In this document: piece by piece, positions 1 to 8,070 of the stretch | Position numbering within the stretch: the stretch's first letter is position 1 | Layout: each line of letters begins with the position of its first letter | NCBI GenBank assembly: GCA_964434535.1 | Contig: CAYSWA010000016.1 | Coordinates: 1-49,339, forward strand | DNA length: 49,339 bases | Reading direction: 5' to 3' | Origin: SM23-32 sp964434535 | Lineage (GTDB): Bacteria; Planctomycetota; Brocadiia; SM23-32 | Made by a program: the position numbers and the translations under genes | The notes under the pieces: model-generated | What the model was told of the DNA's origin: nothing | The model's database searches: none | What the model saw: the letters and a program-made list of their open reading frames with translations, nothing else

Positions 1-1274
1 GCTTCCTCTTGCTCGGGCGGCGTGGGCAGCGGCACCTGGATGACGCGCACCTCGCGCAACTGCACCTGGAAGCCCTCCAGACGACCTTCTTCGTGCTGGC
101 AGGGAAGGCCGTACAGGGGGTAGACGCCGTAGTCCCAGAAGGCCCTCGGCGGCTGGCCGGGCCACTGCACGGTGACGAACCAGGGTTGGCGGCCGGCGGC
201 CTCCTCCTGCTGCGGGAAGCCCAGGTAGTCGACGAGGACGCACGCGTAGGCCCCCTGTCGCCCGATAGTGGTGCCCTGGACCCTGACCCGCTCGCCCGAG
301 AGCAGGCCGGCCGCCCCGTTCATCAGCACGGGCCTGTCGGCCGGGATCAGGCAGGTGGGGCCCTCCTCGGTAGTAAAGGCGAAGGCGACGGGCACGCGGC
401 CCATCTGCCCGTAGCGCATGGCGGGGGCGGTCTGGAGCTCGGCGGGCAGGTTCTGCCCGAAGATGCGGGCCACGTTGTCTGCGAACTCGACGGGCGTGCC
501 CTCGCCCTGCGCGGCCTGGCGGTAGGCGGCGCCCGGCGGGAAGACGGCGTAGTTCTTCTGAAGCGACTGGCGGCTTTCGAGCATGGCTGCGACGCGGGAG
601 AGCTGCTGCATGAGGGCGCGGGGCGCGAGCTCCTGGATGGTCACCTGCACCTCGGCCGTCTCTCCCTCGACGTGCGAGCAGGGGAAGGTGAGGGACTGCG
701 TGCCCGGCTCGGTGAGCACCTCCAGCTCCTGCTGTCCCGGCCAGAAGACGCGGACCTGGCGCTGCGTGGGGCGCCGGGCGCCGTCGTCGAGCAGCAGCCA
801 GTCGACGAGCACGTACCTGTCGACGCCGGGCTGGCCGACGGTCGTGCCCTCGATCGTCAACTGCTGCCCTTGCAGCAGCGCCATGGGCTGCGCCACCACG
901 GCACGGGTCAGGCGCTGGTAGGGCGAGAGGCCGAAGAACGTCCTGAGCGCCTGCTCGCTGGTCTCGGGCAGCAGGCAGGTCAGCCCGCTGCCGGTGCTGA
1001 ACGCCGCGGCAATGCGGTAGGGCACGTTGCGCACGGTGACCACCCCGGCAACTTGGGAGACGGGCACGCGCCGGGAGACGGTGTCGGTGAAGCGCACGTC
1101 GGCCACGGCTCCGGCCTGCGCCGCCCGGTAGACGTCCCGGGAAGGTAGGACTTTGTAGTGCTTGACCTCCACGGTGACGGTGGCCATGCCCTCGCGGACG
1201 GTCACTTCCTGGGCCGACGCCGCCGCCAGCATCGCCGTGGCCGCCACGGCCGCACCCAGCTTCCATGCTTTCAT
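1..1274 (-). CDS. Secreted protein of unknown function with two copies of an internal module (3' end outside window)
   Basis: The frame is open for 424 codons and leaves the window at its left edge, so the C-terminus is missing. The first 21 residues form a signal peptide (MKAWK, then an Ala-rich core, ending in ASA before QE), so the product is exported. Two related modules follow, at about residues 85-222 and 285-420. Each has a PVAFAF- or RIAAAF-like strand, then G-x-TC-L-[LI]-P, later L-x-[IV]-x-GTT-[VI]-G, a VLVD strand, and a PW-x-VT-x-x-W or VRVFWPG strand. A single copy of the same module occurs in the DUF192 protein at 21703-22809. I do not recognise a named family. The start is the only ATG directly before the signal peptide, and a promoter lies 43 nt upstream. 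Confidence 0.8.
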   Translation of the reverse strand, partial: MKAWKLGAAVAATAMLAAASAQEVTVREGMATVTVEVKHYKVLPSRDVYRAAQAGAVADVRFTDTVSRRVPVSQVAGVVTVRNVPYRIAAAFSTGSGLTCLLPETSEQALRTFFGLSPYQRLTRAVVAQPMALLQGQQLTIEGTTVGQPGVDRYVLVDWLLLDDGARRPTQRQVRVFWPGQQELEVLTEPGTQSLTFPCSHVEGETAEVQVTIQELAPRALMQQLSRVAAMLESRQSLQKNYAVFPPGAAYRQAAQGEGTPVEFADNVARIFGQNLPAELQTAPAMRYGQMGRVPVAFAFTTEEGPTCLIPADRPVLMNGAAGLLSGERVRVQGTTIGRQGAYACVLVDYLGFPQQEEAAGRQPWFVTVQWPGQPPRAFWDYGVYPLYGLPCQHEEGRLEGFQVQLREVRVIQVPLPTPPEQEE

Positions 1275-1316
1275 GACGCGCGGACCCCCCTGCTGTTGAC
1301 ACGGTTTACACACGCG

Positions 1317-1345
1317 ATGATACCGCCTGCCCGCAAGGCCCGCAA
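1317..1345 (-). promoter_or_regulatory. Candidate vegetative promoter for the exported module protein
   Basis: TTGCGG (-35) and TATCAT (-10) are separated by 17 nt. Transcription would start near 1310, leaving a leader of about 36 nt before the ATG at 1274. It lies in the gap after nadA, so the downstream gene probably has its own transcript. Confidence 0.45.
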
Positions 1346-1368
1346 CTGCTCTTTGGCGGGGGGGTGGA

Positions 1369-2298
1369 TCAGAGCTCGAGCATCCGCTCCAGGGCCGCAC
1401 GGGCCCGCTCGGCAAGCTCGCCCGGGACGCTGACCACGTTGGTCATGCGGTCCAGGGCCCGGCGCACCGAGCTGAGCGTGGTCAGGCGCATCGAGGCGCA
1501 GACGCTGCCGGTGGGGTAGAACTCCTTGTGCGGGTTGCGGTCCTGCAGGGGGTGAAGCAGCCCCTCCTCGGTGCCGACGATGAAGCGGCGGCGCTCGGAG
1601 GCAGCGGCGTAGTCGAGCATCTGGGAGGTGCTGCCCACGAAGTCGGCCAGCCGCCGCACCGAGGCGTTGCACTCGGGGTGGACCATCACGGCGGCGTGGG
1701 GGTGGAGGCGCTTCAGGTCCCGGATCGCCTCGGCGCTGATGTTGGGGTCGTGCACGTAGCAGCGGCCGTCCCAGGCGAACACGTCCTTGCCCGTCTGCTC
1801 GGCGGCGTAGGAGGCGAGGTTCCGGTCGGGCACCATCAGCACGTGCTCTTGCGCCAGCGAGTTGACGACCTCGACGACGTTGGCGGAGGTGCAGCAGATG
1901 TGCGACTCGGCCTTCACCTCGGCGCTGCTGTTGACGTAGCTGACCACGGCCGTCCCGCCGGGCAGCTCGCCCAGGCGGGCGCGCACCTGCTCGGCGGTGG
2001 CGGCATCGGCCAGCCCGCAGCCCGCGGCCGGCTCGGGCAGCAGCACCGTCTTGCCCGGGTTGAGCAGGGCGGCCGTCTCGGCCATGAAGCGCACGCCGCA
2101 GAAGACGACCACGTCGGCCTCGGCCTCGACGGCCCGGCGGCTCAGCTCCAGGGAGTCGCCGGTGAAGTCCGCCACGTGCTGCACGGCGCGGCGCTGGTAG
2201 ACGTGGGCCAGGATCACCGCGTTGCGCGTGGCCTTCAGCTCGGCGATCTCCTCGCTCAAAAGCGCCGCGTCGCTGTCGAAGAACGGCAGTGGTCCCAT
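1369..2298 (-). CDS. nadA: Quinolinate synthase NadA
   Basis: NadA condenses iminoaspartate with dihydroxyacetone phosphate to quinolinate, the precursor of NAD, using a [4Fe-4S] cluster in the cytoplasm. The 309-residue protein is close to the usual family length. Cys67 in FCGVRFMAE, the CCTSAN pair at 135-136 and Cys267 in TGSVCASM match the three cluster ligands. The VLLPEPAAGC segment and MVHPEC are also family hallmarks. It starts 3 nt after the thiC stop, so it is the second gene of a thiC-nadA operon read from the promoter at 3639-3667. Two iron-sulfur cofactor-synthesis enzymes are therefore made together. No nadB or nadC is in the window. Confidence 0.96.
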   Translation of the reverse strand: MGPLPFFDSDAALLSEEIAELKATRNAVILAHVYQRRAVQHVADFTGDSLELSRRAVEAEADVVVFCGVRFMAETAALLNPGKTVLLPEPAAGCGLADAATAEQVRARLGELPGGTAVVSYVNSSAEVKAESHICCTSANVVEVVNSLAQEHVLMVPDRNLASYAAEQTGKDVFAWDGRCYVHDPNISAEAIRDLKRLHPHAAVMVHPECNASVRRLADFVGSTSQMLDYAAASERRRFIVGTEEGLLHPLQDRNPHKEFYPTGSVCASMRLTTLSSVRRALDRMTNVVSVPGELAERARAALERMLEL

Positions 2299-2301
2299 GG
2301 C

Positions 2302-3585
2302 CTACCTCCCCCTCTTTGCGGCCGCTTCCTGCGGCGCTTCGCGGAACAGCTTCACCGCGCAGAACTCGCCGCACATCGAGCAACGGTCGGCGAGCGACTC
2401 GCCCTCCAGCATCTCGGCGAACCGCGCGCGGGTCAGCGCCAGGCGCTGCATGGCCGCCCAGTCGCGCTCGGCGCGGGCGCGCGCCATCCGGCGGTCCCAC
2501 TCGGCGGCGCCGGCCACGCCCTTGGCCAGGTCGGCCACGTGGGCGGCGATCCTGCTGACCACCACGCCCTCGCGCACGTCCTCGGGGCCGGGCAGGCCAA
2601 CGTGCTCGCGGGGAGTCACGTAGCAGAGGAAGTCGGCCCCGTGGGCGCCGGCCAGGGCGCCGCCGATGGCGCCGACCACGTGGTCGTAGCCCGGCGCCAC
2701 GTCGGTGGGCAGCGGCCCGAGCACGTAGAAGGGCGCGCCCCCGCACCAGTCCTTCTCCAGGCGGACGTTGCGCTCGATCTGGTCGATGGGGACGTGGCCC
2801 GGCCCCTCGACCATGACCTGGACGCCGGCCACGCGGCAGCGCTCGGTCAGCTCGCCGAGCACGCGCAGCTCGTGGAGCTGGGCCTCGTCGGTGGCGTCCT
2901 CGATGCACCCGGGGCGCAACCCGTCGCCGAGGCTCATCGTCACGTCGAACTCGCGCGCGACGGCGAGCACGTCGTCGAAATGCTCGTAGAGGAAGCTCTG
3001 GCGCCCCGAGGTGCGCATCCAGCGCAGCAGGAACGCCCCGCCCCGGCTGACCGCGCCCATCAGGCGCCGCTCCACCAGCGGGATCGCCTCGCGCGTGACG
3101 CCGGCGTGGACCGTGGCGAAGTCCACCCCGTCCCGCGCGTGCCGCTCGAAGACGTCCATGAACGAGGCCATGGACATCTGCTCCGGCCCGCCCGTCTCGA
3201 TAGCGGCCTGATAGATGGGCACCGTGCCGACGGGGACGGGGCAATGGGCGATGACCTGGCGGCGGACGGCGTCGATCTCGCCGCCCGTGCTCAGGTCCAT
3301 CACGGCGTCGGCCCCCGCCTCCAGGGCGGCTTGCAGCTTCTCCAGCTCGCCCTCGGGGCTGCCTCGCTCGGGCGAGGTGCCGATGTTGGCGTTGACCTTC
3401 GTGCGCAGGCCGCGCCCCACGCCGACCGGACCCACGCCCTCGTGCGCCGCCCCGCAGAGGGCCACGACCTCGCCCCGCTCGAGCGCCCCGCGCACGGATT
3501 CGCCCGCCAGACCTTCCTGCCGGGCGATCGCGCGCATCGCCTCGGTGATGCGGCCCCGGCGCGCGCTTTCGAGCTGTGTCGTCAC
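2302..3585 (-). CDS. thiC: Phosphomethylpyrimidine synthase ThiC (short form)
   Basis: ThiC is a radical SAM enzyme that rearranges aminoimidazole ribotide to HMP phosphate, the pyrimidine half of thiamin. The 427 residues correspond to the short form without the N-terminal extension of enterobacterial ThiC. Diagnostic segments are KVNANIGTS, EQMSMASFMDVF, TVHAGVT, MSLGDGLRPG, VMVEGPGHVP and LPTDVAPGYDH. The C-terminal cluster motif reads CSMCGEFC (Cys402, 405, 409), which is CX2CX3C rather than the CX2CX4C usually quoted. The start codon is GTG, with only a weak GAGCGGGG ribosome-binding site upstream. It is first in the operon with nadA. The leader is about 47 nt, too short for a TPP riboswitch, and no thi-box sequence is visible. 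Confidence 0.95.
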   Translation of the reverse strand: MTTQLESARRGRITEAMRAIARQEGLAGESVRGALERGEVVALCGAAHEGVGPVGVGRGLRTKVNANIGTSPERGSPEGELEKLQAALEAGADAVMDLSTGGEIDAVRRQVIAHCPVPVGTVPIYQAAIETGGPEQMSMASFMDVFERHARDGVDFATVHAGVTREAIPLVERRLMGAVSRGGAFLLRWMRTSGRQSFLYEHFDDVLAVAREFDVTMSLGDGLRPGCIEDATDEAQLHELRVLGELTERCRVAGVQVMVEGPGHVPIDQIERNVRLEKDWCGGAPFYVLGPLPTDVAPGYDHVVGAIGGALAGAHGADFLCYVTPREHVGLPGPEDVREGVVVSRIAAHVADLAKGVAGAAEWDRRMARARAERDWAAMQRLALTRARFAEMLEGESLADRCSMCGEFCAVKLFREAPQEAAAKRGR

Positions 3586-3638
3586 GGGCGCAACCCCGCT
3601 CGGGAAGCTGAGTTCGGCCCTGCCCCTCTCATAGCGCG

Positions 3639-3667
3639 ATTATACGGGCGCCGGCCCGGGATGGCAA
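3639..3667 (-). promoter_or_regulatory. Promoter for thiC-nadA
   Basis: TTGCCA (-35) lies 17 nt from a perfect TATAAT (-10). Transcription should begin near 3632, about 47 nt before the GTG of thiC. The short leader argues against riboswitch control of thiamin synthesis here. Confidence 0.7.
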
Positions 3668-3760
3668 CATGCGCAGCCGCCGGGGACGGCGGCGCTACAC
3701 GGGCGGCGGCCGGCCTGTGCCGCGATCCCATCAGGCCGGCCATGCCCAGCCCCTGGTCGG

Positions 3761-3799
3761 AGATCCTTCGCCCCCGCAGAAAGGGGGCTCAGGATGACA
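3761..3799. repeat. Palindromic intergenic repeat (TCCTTCG...CTCAGGATGACA type)
   Basis: TCCT-tc-GCCCCC (3764-3775) pairs with GGGGGC-tc-AGGA (3783-3794) around a 7-nt loop, and GATGACA follows. Short palindromes ending in CTCAGGATGACA recur in many GC-rich bacterial genomes, as I recall. It lies between the 3' end of the kinase-like gene and the thiC promoter, where it could act as a transcript-end hairpin for the former. There is no T-run. The rest of 3586-3836 holds only the thiC promoter. Confidence 0.55.
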
Positions 3800-3836
3800 A
3801 TCTGCGCGGTCTCGGGCCGCGCCGCGTCGGCCCGCC

Positions 3837-5552
3837 TCAGCCGCCCAGCACGGCCCAGAGGAGCGTGACGAAGGCGACCAGGAGGGCGACGACGACGGCG
3901 AGAGCCAGCAGGGCTCTGCGCGAGAGGCGCCGGCGCTCGCGCCGTTCGGGGGCCGTTGCCGCCATGGCCTGCGGCGCGGGCTGATGGTCGTCTGCGATGA
4001 GCCTGCCCTTGGCGGCGGCGCCGGCGATGCGGCGCACCCGCTCGCGCTCGGGGCCGGGGGGCAGCCAGCGGGCGACCTCCAGCCAGTGCTCCTGCGCCTG
4101 GTCGTGATGGCCGAGCACGTAGAGGCGGCGGGCGGCGGCGGCGTTGTCGAGCACCGCGCGGCGGACCCGCTCGTGCTTGAAGCGGTCGAGGGCGGCGAGC
4201 TGCTGGTCGGTCAGGGGGCCCTGGCGGACCACCTTCTCCAGCATGGCCCGCGCGGCGTCGAACCGCCCGCCCTCCAGCGCCGCCCCCAGGGGGGCGGGCA
4301 CGCCCCCGCGCTCGCCCGACTCCTCCTCGAACTGCTGCCCCGCCTCGGCGGCGAGCTCGGACTTGACGGCGATCAGCGTCTTTGAGTGCGGCCAGAGCTC
4401 TTCGGCGCGGGCGATGGTCTCGGCGGCCGCCTCGCTCTGGCCGATGCCGGCCAGCGCTACGGCCTCGCGGGTGAGCATCCCGCAGGCGCGCTGGCGGGCC
4501 TCGATCTCGTCGACCAGGTCCTCGATCCCGGCCGTGTCCGCCGGCAAGGTCTCCATGATCTCCACCGCCTCCTCCAGTCGGCCCTCCTGCACCAGGAAGC
4601 GCGCGTTCTCCATCAGCCGCTCCACGTCCTCCTCGCTGTCGAGCACGCTCGAGTCCGAGGGGCGCCCCGGACCGCGCGTCTCGGAGGGCGAGGCCGGCCT
4701 GCGGGTCACCATCCCGAGCGCCTCGCCGACCAGCTCGACCAGCTCGAACCCGTCCGCCGGCCGCTGGCCCGGCTCCGGCCTGAGGCAGCGCTCCATCACC
4801 GCCCCGAGCCGTCCGGGCCACTTGACCTTGCTCAGCTCGGGCGGGCCCGCCTCGGGGTCGGGCTCGGCGCCGGTGAGGCATTGCAGCACGATCAGCGCGT
4901 AGGAGTAGATGTCGGAGCGGGTGTCGAAGTCGCGGATGGAGGCGACCTGCTCCGGGGCCCGGTAGGGGTGGAGCAATCGCGTGGCCAGCTCGGGGCAGCC
5001 CTGCTGGTACTCCTCCAGCAACAGGGGCACCGCGAAGTCGCTCAGCAGCACGTCCTTGGTACGCACGGGGAAGACGTTGCTGGGCTTCAAGTTGCCGTGC
5101 GCGCCGCTGGCGGCGTGCACCTCCCGCAGGGCCGTGGCCAGGTCCAACGCGAAGCGCTCTGCGTGCTCCTTAAGCCAATCGTCGCTGCGGAGCTGCTCGG
5201 CCGCCGAGCCGGGGTCGATGTAGCGCATCACCAGGAAGCAGTAGCCCGCCTCGCGCCCGACCTCGTAGAGGTCCACCACGTGCGGGCTGCTGGCCCCCTC
5301 CCAGAAAGACAGCTCGCAGCGGAGCCGCTCGAACGCGCCGGGCAGGTGCAGGTTCTCCTCGGGGATCACCTTCATGCAGCTCTCGGTGAAGCCCTCGTCG
5401 AGCGGCGCGGTCATCCACAGGGAGCAGAAGTCGTCGCCCGAGATCAACCGGCGCAGTTCCAGCCCGCCCAGCTCCGAGCCGGAGCGCAGGATGGTGGAGT
5501 CCTCGCCGGGCCTTCGTTCGGACCCCTCCGGCGGGCGGGGGCGGCTGCTCAT
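3837..5552 (-). CDS. Membrane-anchored Ser/Thr kinase-like protein, probable pseudokinase
   Basis: This 571-residue protein has an N-terminal protein-kinase fold (about 28-280), an alpha-helical region rich in Glu/Ala that looks TPR-like (about 310-520), and one C-terminal membrane segment (about 544-568). That order suggests a tail-anchored protein with its kinase fold in the cytoplasm. The beta-3 lysine (SCMKV, Lys61), APE (YRAPEQ) and SDIYSYA of helix F are present. However, the catalytic loop reads HGNLKPSN (152-159), with Asn154 where HRD has Asp, and the magnesium loop reads DFA (172-174) instead of DFG. No GxGxxG loop is visible. Catalysis is therefore doubtful, and a scaffold or sensor role is an inference. 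An upstream in-frame ATG at 5684 was rejected because the likely promoter (5606-5635) lies inside that extension. Confidence 0.82.
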   Translation of the reverse strand: MSSRPRPPEGSERRPGEDSTILRSGSELGGLELRRLISGDDFCSLWMTAPLDEGFTESCMKVIPEENLHLPGAFERLRCELSFWEGASSPHVVDLYEVGREAGYCFLVMRYIDPGSAAEQLRSDDWLKEHAERFALDLATALREVHAASGAHGNLKPSNVFPVRTKDVLLSDFAVPLLLEEYQQGCPELATRLLHPYRAPEQVASIRDFDTRSDIYSYALIVLQCLTGAEPDPEAGPPELSKVKWPGRLGAVMERCLRPEPGQRPADGFELVELVGEALGMVTRRPASPSETRGPGRPSDSSVLDSEEDVERLMENARFLVQEGRLEEAVEIMETLPADTAGIEDLVDEIEARQRACGMLTREAVALAGIGQSEAAAETIARAEELWPHSKTLIAVKSELAAEAGQQFEEESGERGGVPAPLGAALEGGRFDAARAMLEKVVRQGPLTDQQLAALDRFKHERVRRAVLDNAAAARRLYVLGHHDQAQEHWLEVARWLPPGPERERVRRIAGAAAKGRLIADDHQPAPQAMAATAPERRERRRLSRRALLALAVVVALLVAFVTLLWAVLGG

Positions 5553-5605
5553 GGGGCGGTTCGCCTGCGTTGGGGTGGGATTCCCAGCTTCCTTACGCCG
5601 GCTCC

Positions 5606-5635
5606 ATTCTACGGCGAAACCGCCGCCTGCGTCCA
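5606..5635 (-). promoter_or_regulatory. Candidate promoter for the kinase-like gene
   Basis: TGGACG and TAGAAT are separated by 18 nt, giving a start near 5599 and a leader of about 47 nt before the ATG at 5552. It diverges from the ABC exporter promoter 130 nt away. Its position helps choose the downstream start codon. Confidence 0.5.
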
Positions 5636-5762
5636 CCCCGGACGCCGCCGGCGGCCCGAGCCCGGCGGGCGAGCCCTGCCGCATCGGGCCGTGAGCCGTG
5701 GACCGGAGCCTGCCCGCTGTAGACTATCGAGTGCCGGCTGCCGGCCGCCGTTTCCAGCCGTC

Positions 5763-5792
5763 TTGACGCGAAGCGCCGGCGCGCGCTATCAT
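5763..5792 (+). promoter_or_regulatory. Promoter for the ABC exporter gene
   Basis: TTGACG and TATCAT, each 5/6 to consensus, are separated by 18 nt. The predicted transcript starts near 5799, about 45 nt before the ATG at 5844. Confidence 0.6.
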
Positions 5793-5843
5793 TGGGCCGT
5801 CGCGGGGCATACGACGCTGAACCTTCCTCCGGCACCTCCGACC

Positions 5844-7754
5844 ATGGCGCAACCGATGCCCAAGGGCAAGTACGCGAACCTGCTGCGCTTCTACAAGTTC
5901 GCCCTGCCCTACTGGAAGCTGATCGTTTTGTCCCTGGCGGCGATGATGCTCTACTCGGCGGTCGGCGTGAACGCCGTTCTGCTGGTCGAGCCGTTCATCG
6001 AGACCTTCGAGCAGCAGGCGCAGCAGGCCCCGGCGGCCGCCCCGGCCGAGGAGGAGCTTCAAGAGCCACTGGACGGCTTCCGGGACCGCATCGAGGACTG
6101 GTTCGTGAACCTGCCCGTCGTCCGCTCGATCAACGAGTGGCTCTTCGCGGAGCTGAGCCTGCGGCGCATCGCGGCGGTGCTGGCGCTGGTGATCGGGCCC
6201 CTGTTCCTGCTGAGCGGTTTCCTGGCGGATTACCTGCCGGGCCGCGTGGTCTGGAGCGTGCTGGCCGACCTGCGCGTGGCCGTCTTCAACCGCCTGACCG
6301 ACCTGTCCCTCAGCTACTACGGCGCCCAGCGCACCGGCGAGATCATCAGTCGCCTGACCAATGACATCTCTCACGCCCAGAGCGCGCTGAAGATCCTGTT
6401 CAGCAAGCTCGTGCTCCAGCCGCTGATGCTGGCGCTCTTCCTCGGCCTGGCCCTGCTGAAGAGCTGGCAGTTGACGCTGGTGGCCGCCGGCGTCTCGCCG
6501 CTGATCATCCTGGCCATGCGCCGCTTCGGCGGGCGCATACGCCGCCACGCCCGCAAGACGCTGGAGCGGCTCGCCGACGTCACCGACTCCGTCACGCAGA
6601 TGCTCAGCGGCATCCGCGTGGTCAAGTCCTTCCACATGGAGGCGGCCGAGCAGGAGGCGTTCCGCCAGCGCAACGATGAGCAAGTCCGCCGTGCGCTGAA
6701 GCTGGTGCGCAGCGAGGCATGGGCCAGCGTCGTGCCGCAGCTCGTGGCCGTCTCGCTCGCCGGCGCCCTCGCCCTGCTGATGGCCGACTACCTGCACCGG
6801 CGCGGCCGCCTCGACCTGCCCGACATGGCCATATGCATGATCTCGCTCAGCCTCGTGGCCAGCCGGCTGAAACGCATCGTCAAGGCCTACAATGACTTGC
6901 AGCAGAGCACCGCCAGCGTCGACCGGATCTTCGAGCTGATCGACACCGCGCCCCGCATCGCCGACAGCCCCGACGCCGTCGAGCTGGAAGGCGTCCGGGA
7001 GGGCGTGCAGTTCGAGGACGTCCACTTCGCCTACGACGCCGAGCCGGTGCTGAAGGGCATCGACCTGTTCGTGCCCCGCGGGCACACTTACGCCATCGTC
7101 GGCGAGACCGGCGCCGGCAAGAGCACCATGCTCGACCTGATCCCCCGCTTCTACGACGCCCAGCGCGGGGCGGTGAAGGTGGACGGGGTCGACGTGCGCC
7201 ACGTCACCCGCGAGAGCCTGATGCGCCAGATCGCCATCGTCGGCCAGCGCCCCTTCCTGTTCAACCGCTCCATCGCCGAGAACATCCGCTACGGCAAGCC
7301 CGACGCCACCGATGAAGAAGTCGTCGCCGCCGCCGAAGCCGCCAACATCCACGCGTTCATCATGAGCCTGCCCCGGGGCTACGAGACGCTGGCCGGCGAG
7401 GCCGGCGACCGGTTCAGCGGCGGGCAGCGCCAGTGCATCACCATCGCCCGCGCTCTGCTGAAGAACGCCCCCATCCTGATCCTGGACGAGGCGACCTCGA
7501 GCCTGGACGCGCAGTCAGAACGCCAGGTGCAGCGGGCCCTGGAGAACCTGATGGCCAATCGCACCACCTTCGTCATCGCCCACCGGCTCTCCACCGTGCG
7601 CCACGCCGACCAGATCGTCGTGCTCAGGGACGGCCGGATCGTCGAGCAGGGCAAGCACGAGGAGCTGCTCGCCCGGGGCGGCGAGTACGACCGCCTCTAC
7701 CGCCTCCAGTTCAGCGAAGAAACCGCAGAAAGGGGCGCCAGCGATGCCGGCTGA
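5844..7754 (+). CDS. ABC exporter, transmembrane and ATPase domains fused (MsbA-like)
   Basis: This 636-residue half-transporter has an N-terminal six-helix exporter domain and a C-terminal ATPase, and should work as an inner-membrane homodimer. Walker A GETGAGKST is at 420-428, the signature FSGGQRQ near 524, Walker B ILILDEA near 545, and the switch histidine is in VIAHRLSTV. An unusual hydrophilic stretch of about 60 residues rich in Gln, Ala and Glu (FEQQAQQAP onward) separates the first and second membrane helices and would lie outside the membrane. MsbA-type lipid export is the commonest role for this architecture, but the substrate cannot be read from sequence. No clear ribosome-binding site precedes the ATG. 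A small membrane protein follows 40 nt downstream. Confidence 0.9.
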   Translation: MAQPMPKGKYANLLRFYKFALPYWKLIVLSLAAMMLYSAVGVNAVLLVEPFIETFEQQAQQAPAAAPAEEELQEPLDGFRDRIEDWFVNLPVVRSINEWLFAELSLRRIAAVLALVIGPLFLLSGFLADYLPGRVVWSVLADLRVAVFNRLTDLSLSYYGAQRTGEIISRLTNDISHAQSALKILFSKLVLQPLMLALFLGLALLKSWQLTLVAAGVSPLIILAMRRFGGRIRRHARKTLERLADVTDSVTQMLSGIRVVKSFHMEAAEQEAFRQRNDEQVRRALKLVRSEAWASVVPQLVAVSLAGALALLMADYLHRRGRLDLPDMAICMISLSLVASRLKRIVKAYNDLQQSTASVDRIFELIDTAPRIADSPDAVELEGVREGVQFEDVHFAYDAEPVLKGIDLFVPRGHTYAIVGETGAGKSTMLDLIPRFYDAQRGAVKVDGVDVRHVTRESLMRQIAIVGQRPFLFNRSIAENIRYGKPDATDEEVVAAAEAANIHAFIMSLPRGYETLAGEAGDRFSGGQRQCITIARALLKNAPILILDEATSSLDAQSERQVQRALENLMANRTTFVIAHRLSTVRHADQIVVLRDGRIVEQGKHEELLARGGEYDRLYRLQFSEETAERGASDAG

Positions 7755-7794
7755 CCCGCGGGGCCGCCGCGCCCGACCCGGAGGAACCTGGACC

Positions 7795-8040
7795 ATGAAC
7801 TCATCGCAGCTCATCGCCTGGCTGCTCTGCCTGCTGCTGGCGTTTTTCGCCGCCGCCATCGCGCTGAGGAACGGCTACAAGGTGGCCATCCTCGAAAGCC
7901 GCTTCGAGGCCGTGCAGCGGGCCGCCGGCGACCAGACCGAGGTCCTCGCCCGCATCGAAGGGGTGCTCGCCCGGATCGAGGAGCATCTCAGCGAGCCGGC
8001 CCCCGCCCCCGAAACCGGCGCGCCGCCCCCGGCGCCCTGA
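7795..8040 (+). CDS. Small single-pass membrane protein, unknown function
   Basis: The 81-residue product has one N-terminal hydrophobic helix (about 5-23, IAWLLCLLLAFFAAAIAL). A short charged helix with the repeated pattern VLARIEGVLARIEEHL suggests a coiled coil, and the tail is Pro/Ala-rich. A strong GGAGG lies 10 nt before the ATG at 7795, which decides the start over an upstream in-frame ATG at 7744 that overlaps the exporter's 3' end. It follows the ABC exporter on the same strand and probably shares its transcript. A role as an accessory or assembly factor for that exporter is only an inference. Confidence 0.7.
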   Translation: MNSSQLIAWLLCLLLAFFAAAIALRNGYKVAILESRFEAVQRAAGDQTEVLARIEGVLARIEEHLSEPAPAPETGAPPPAP

Positions 8041-8070
8041 GGCGGCCGGCGCGTCTGAGCGGCTGGACTC

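Noticed and set aside
3586..3638. TPP riboswitch upstream of thiC
   Set aside because: The predicted leader is about 47 nt and lacks the CTGAGA and ACCTGATCTGG-type segments of the aptamer.
1528..3984. Long open frame (over 800 codons) opposite nadA and thiC
   Set aside because: It is an antisense shadow produced by GC-rich codon use; both opposite-strand genes are clear enzymes. The same applies to the frame opposite the HEAT gene (37955-40411).
5553..5684. N-terminal extension of the kinase-like protein from the ATG at 5684
   Set aside because: The likely promoter lies inside this stretch and the encoded sequence is low-complexity, so the ATG at 5552 is preferred.
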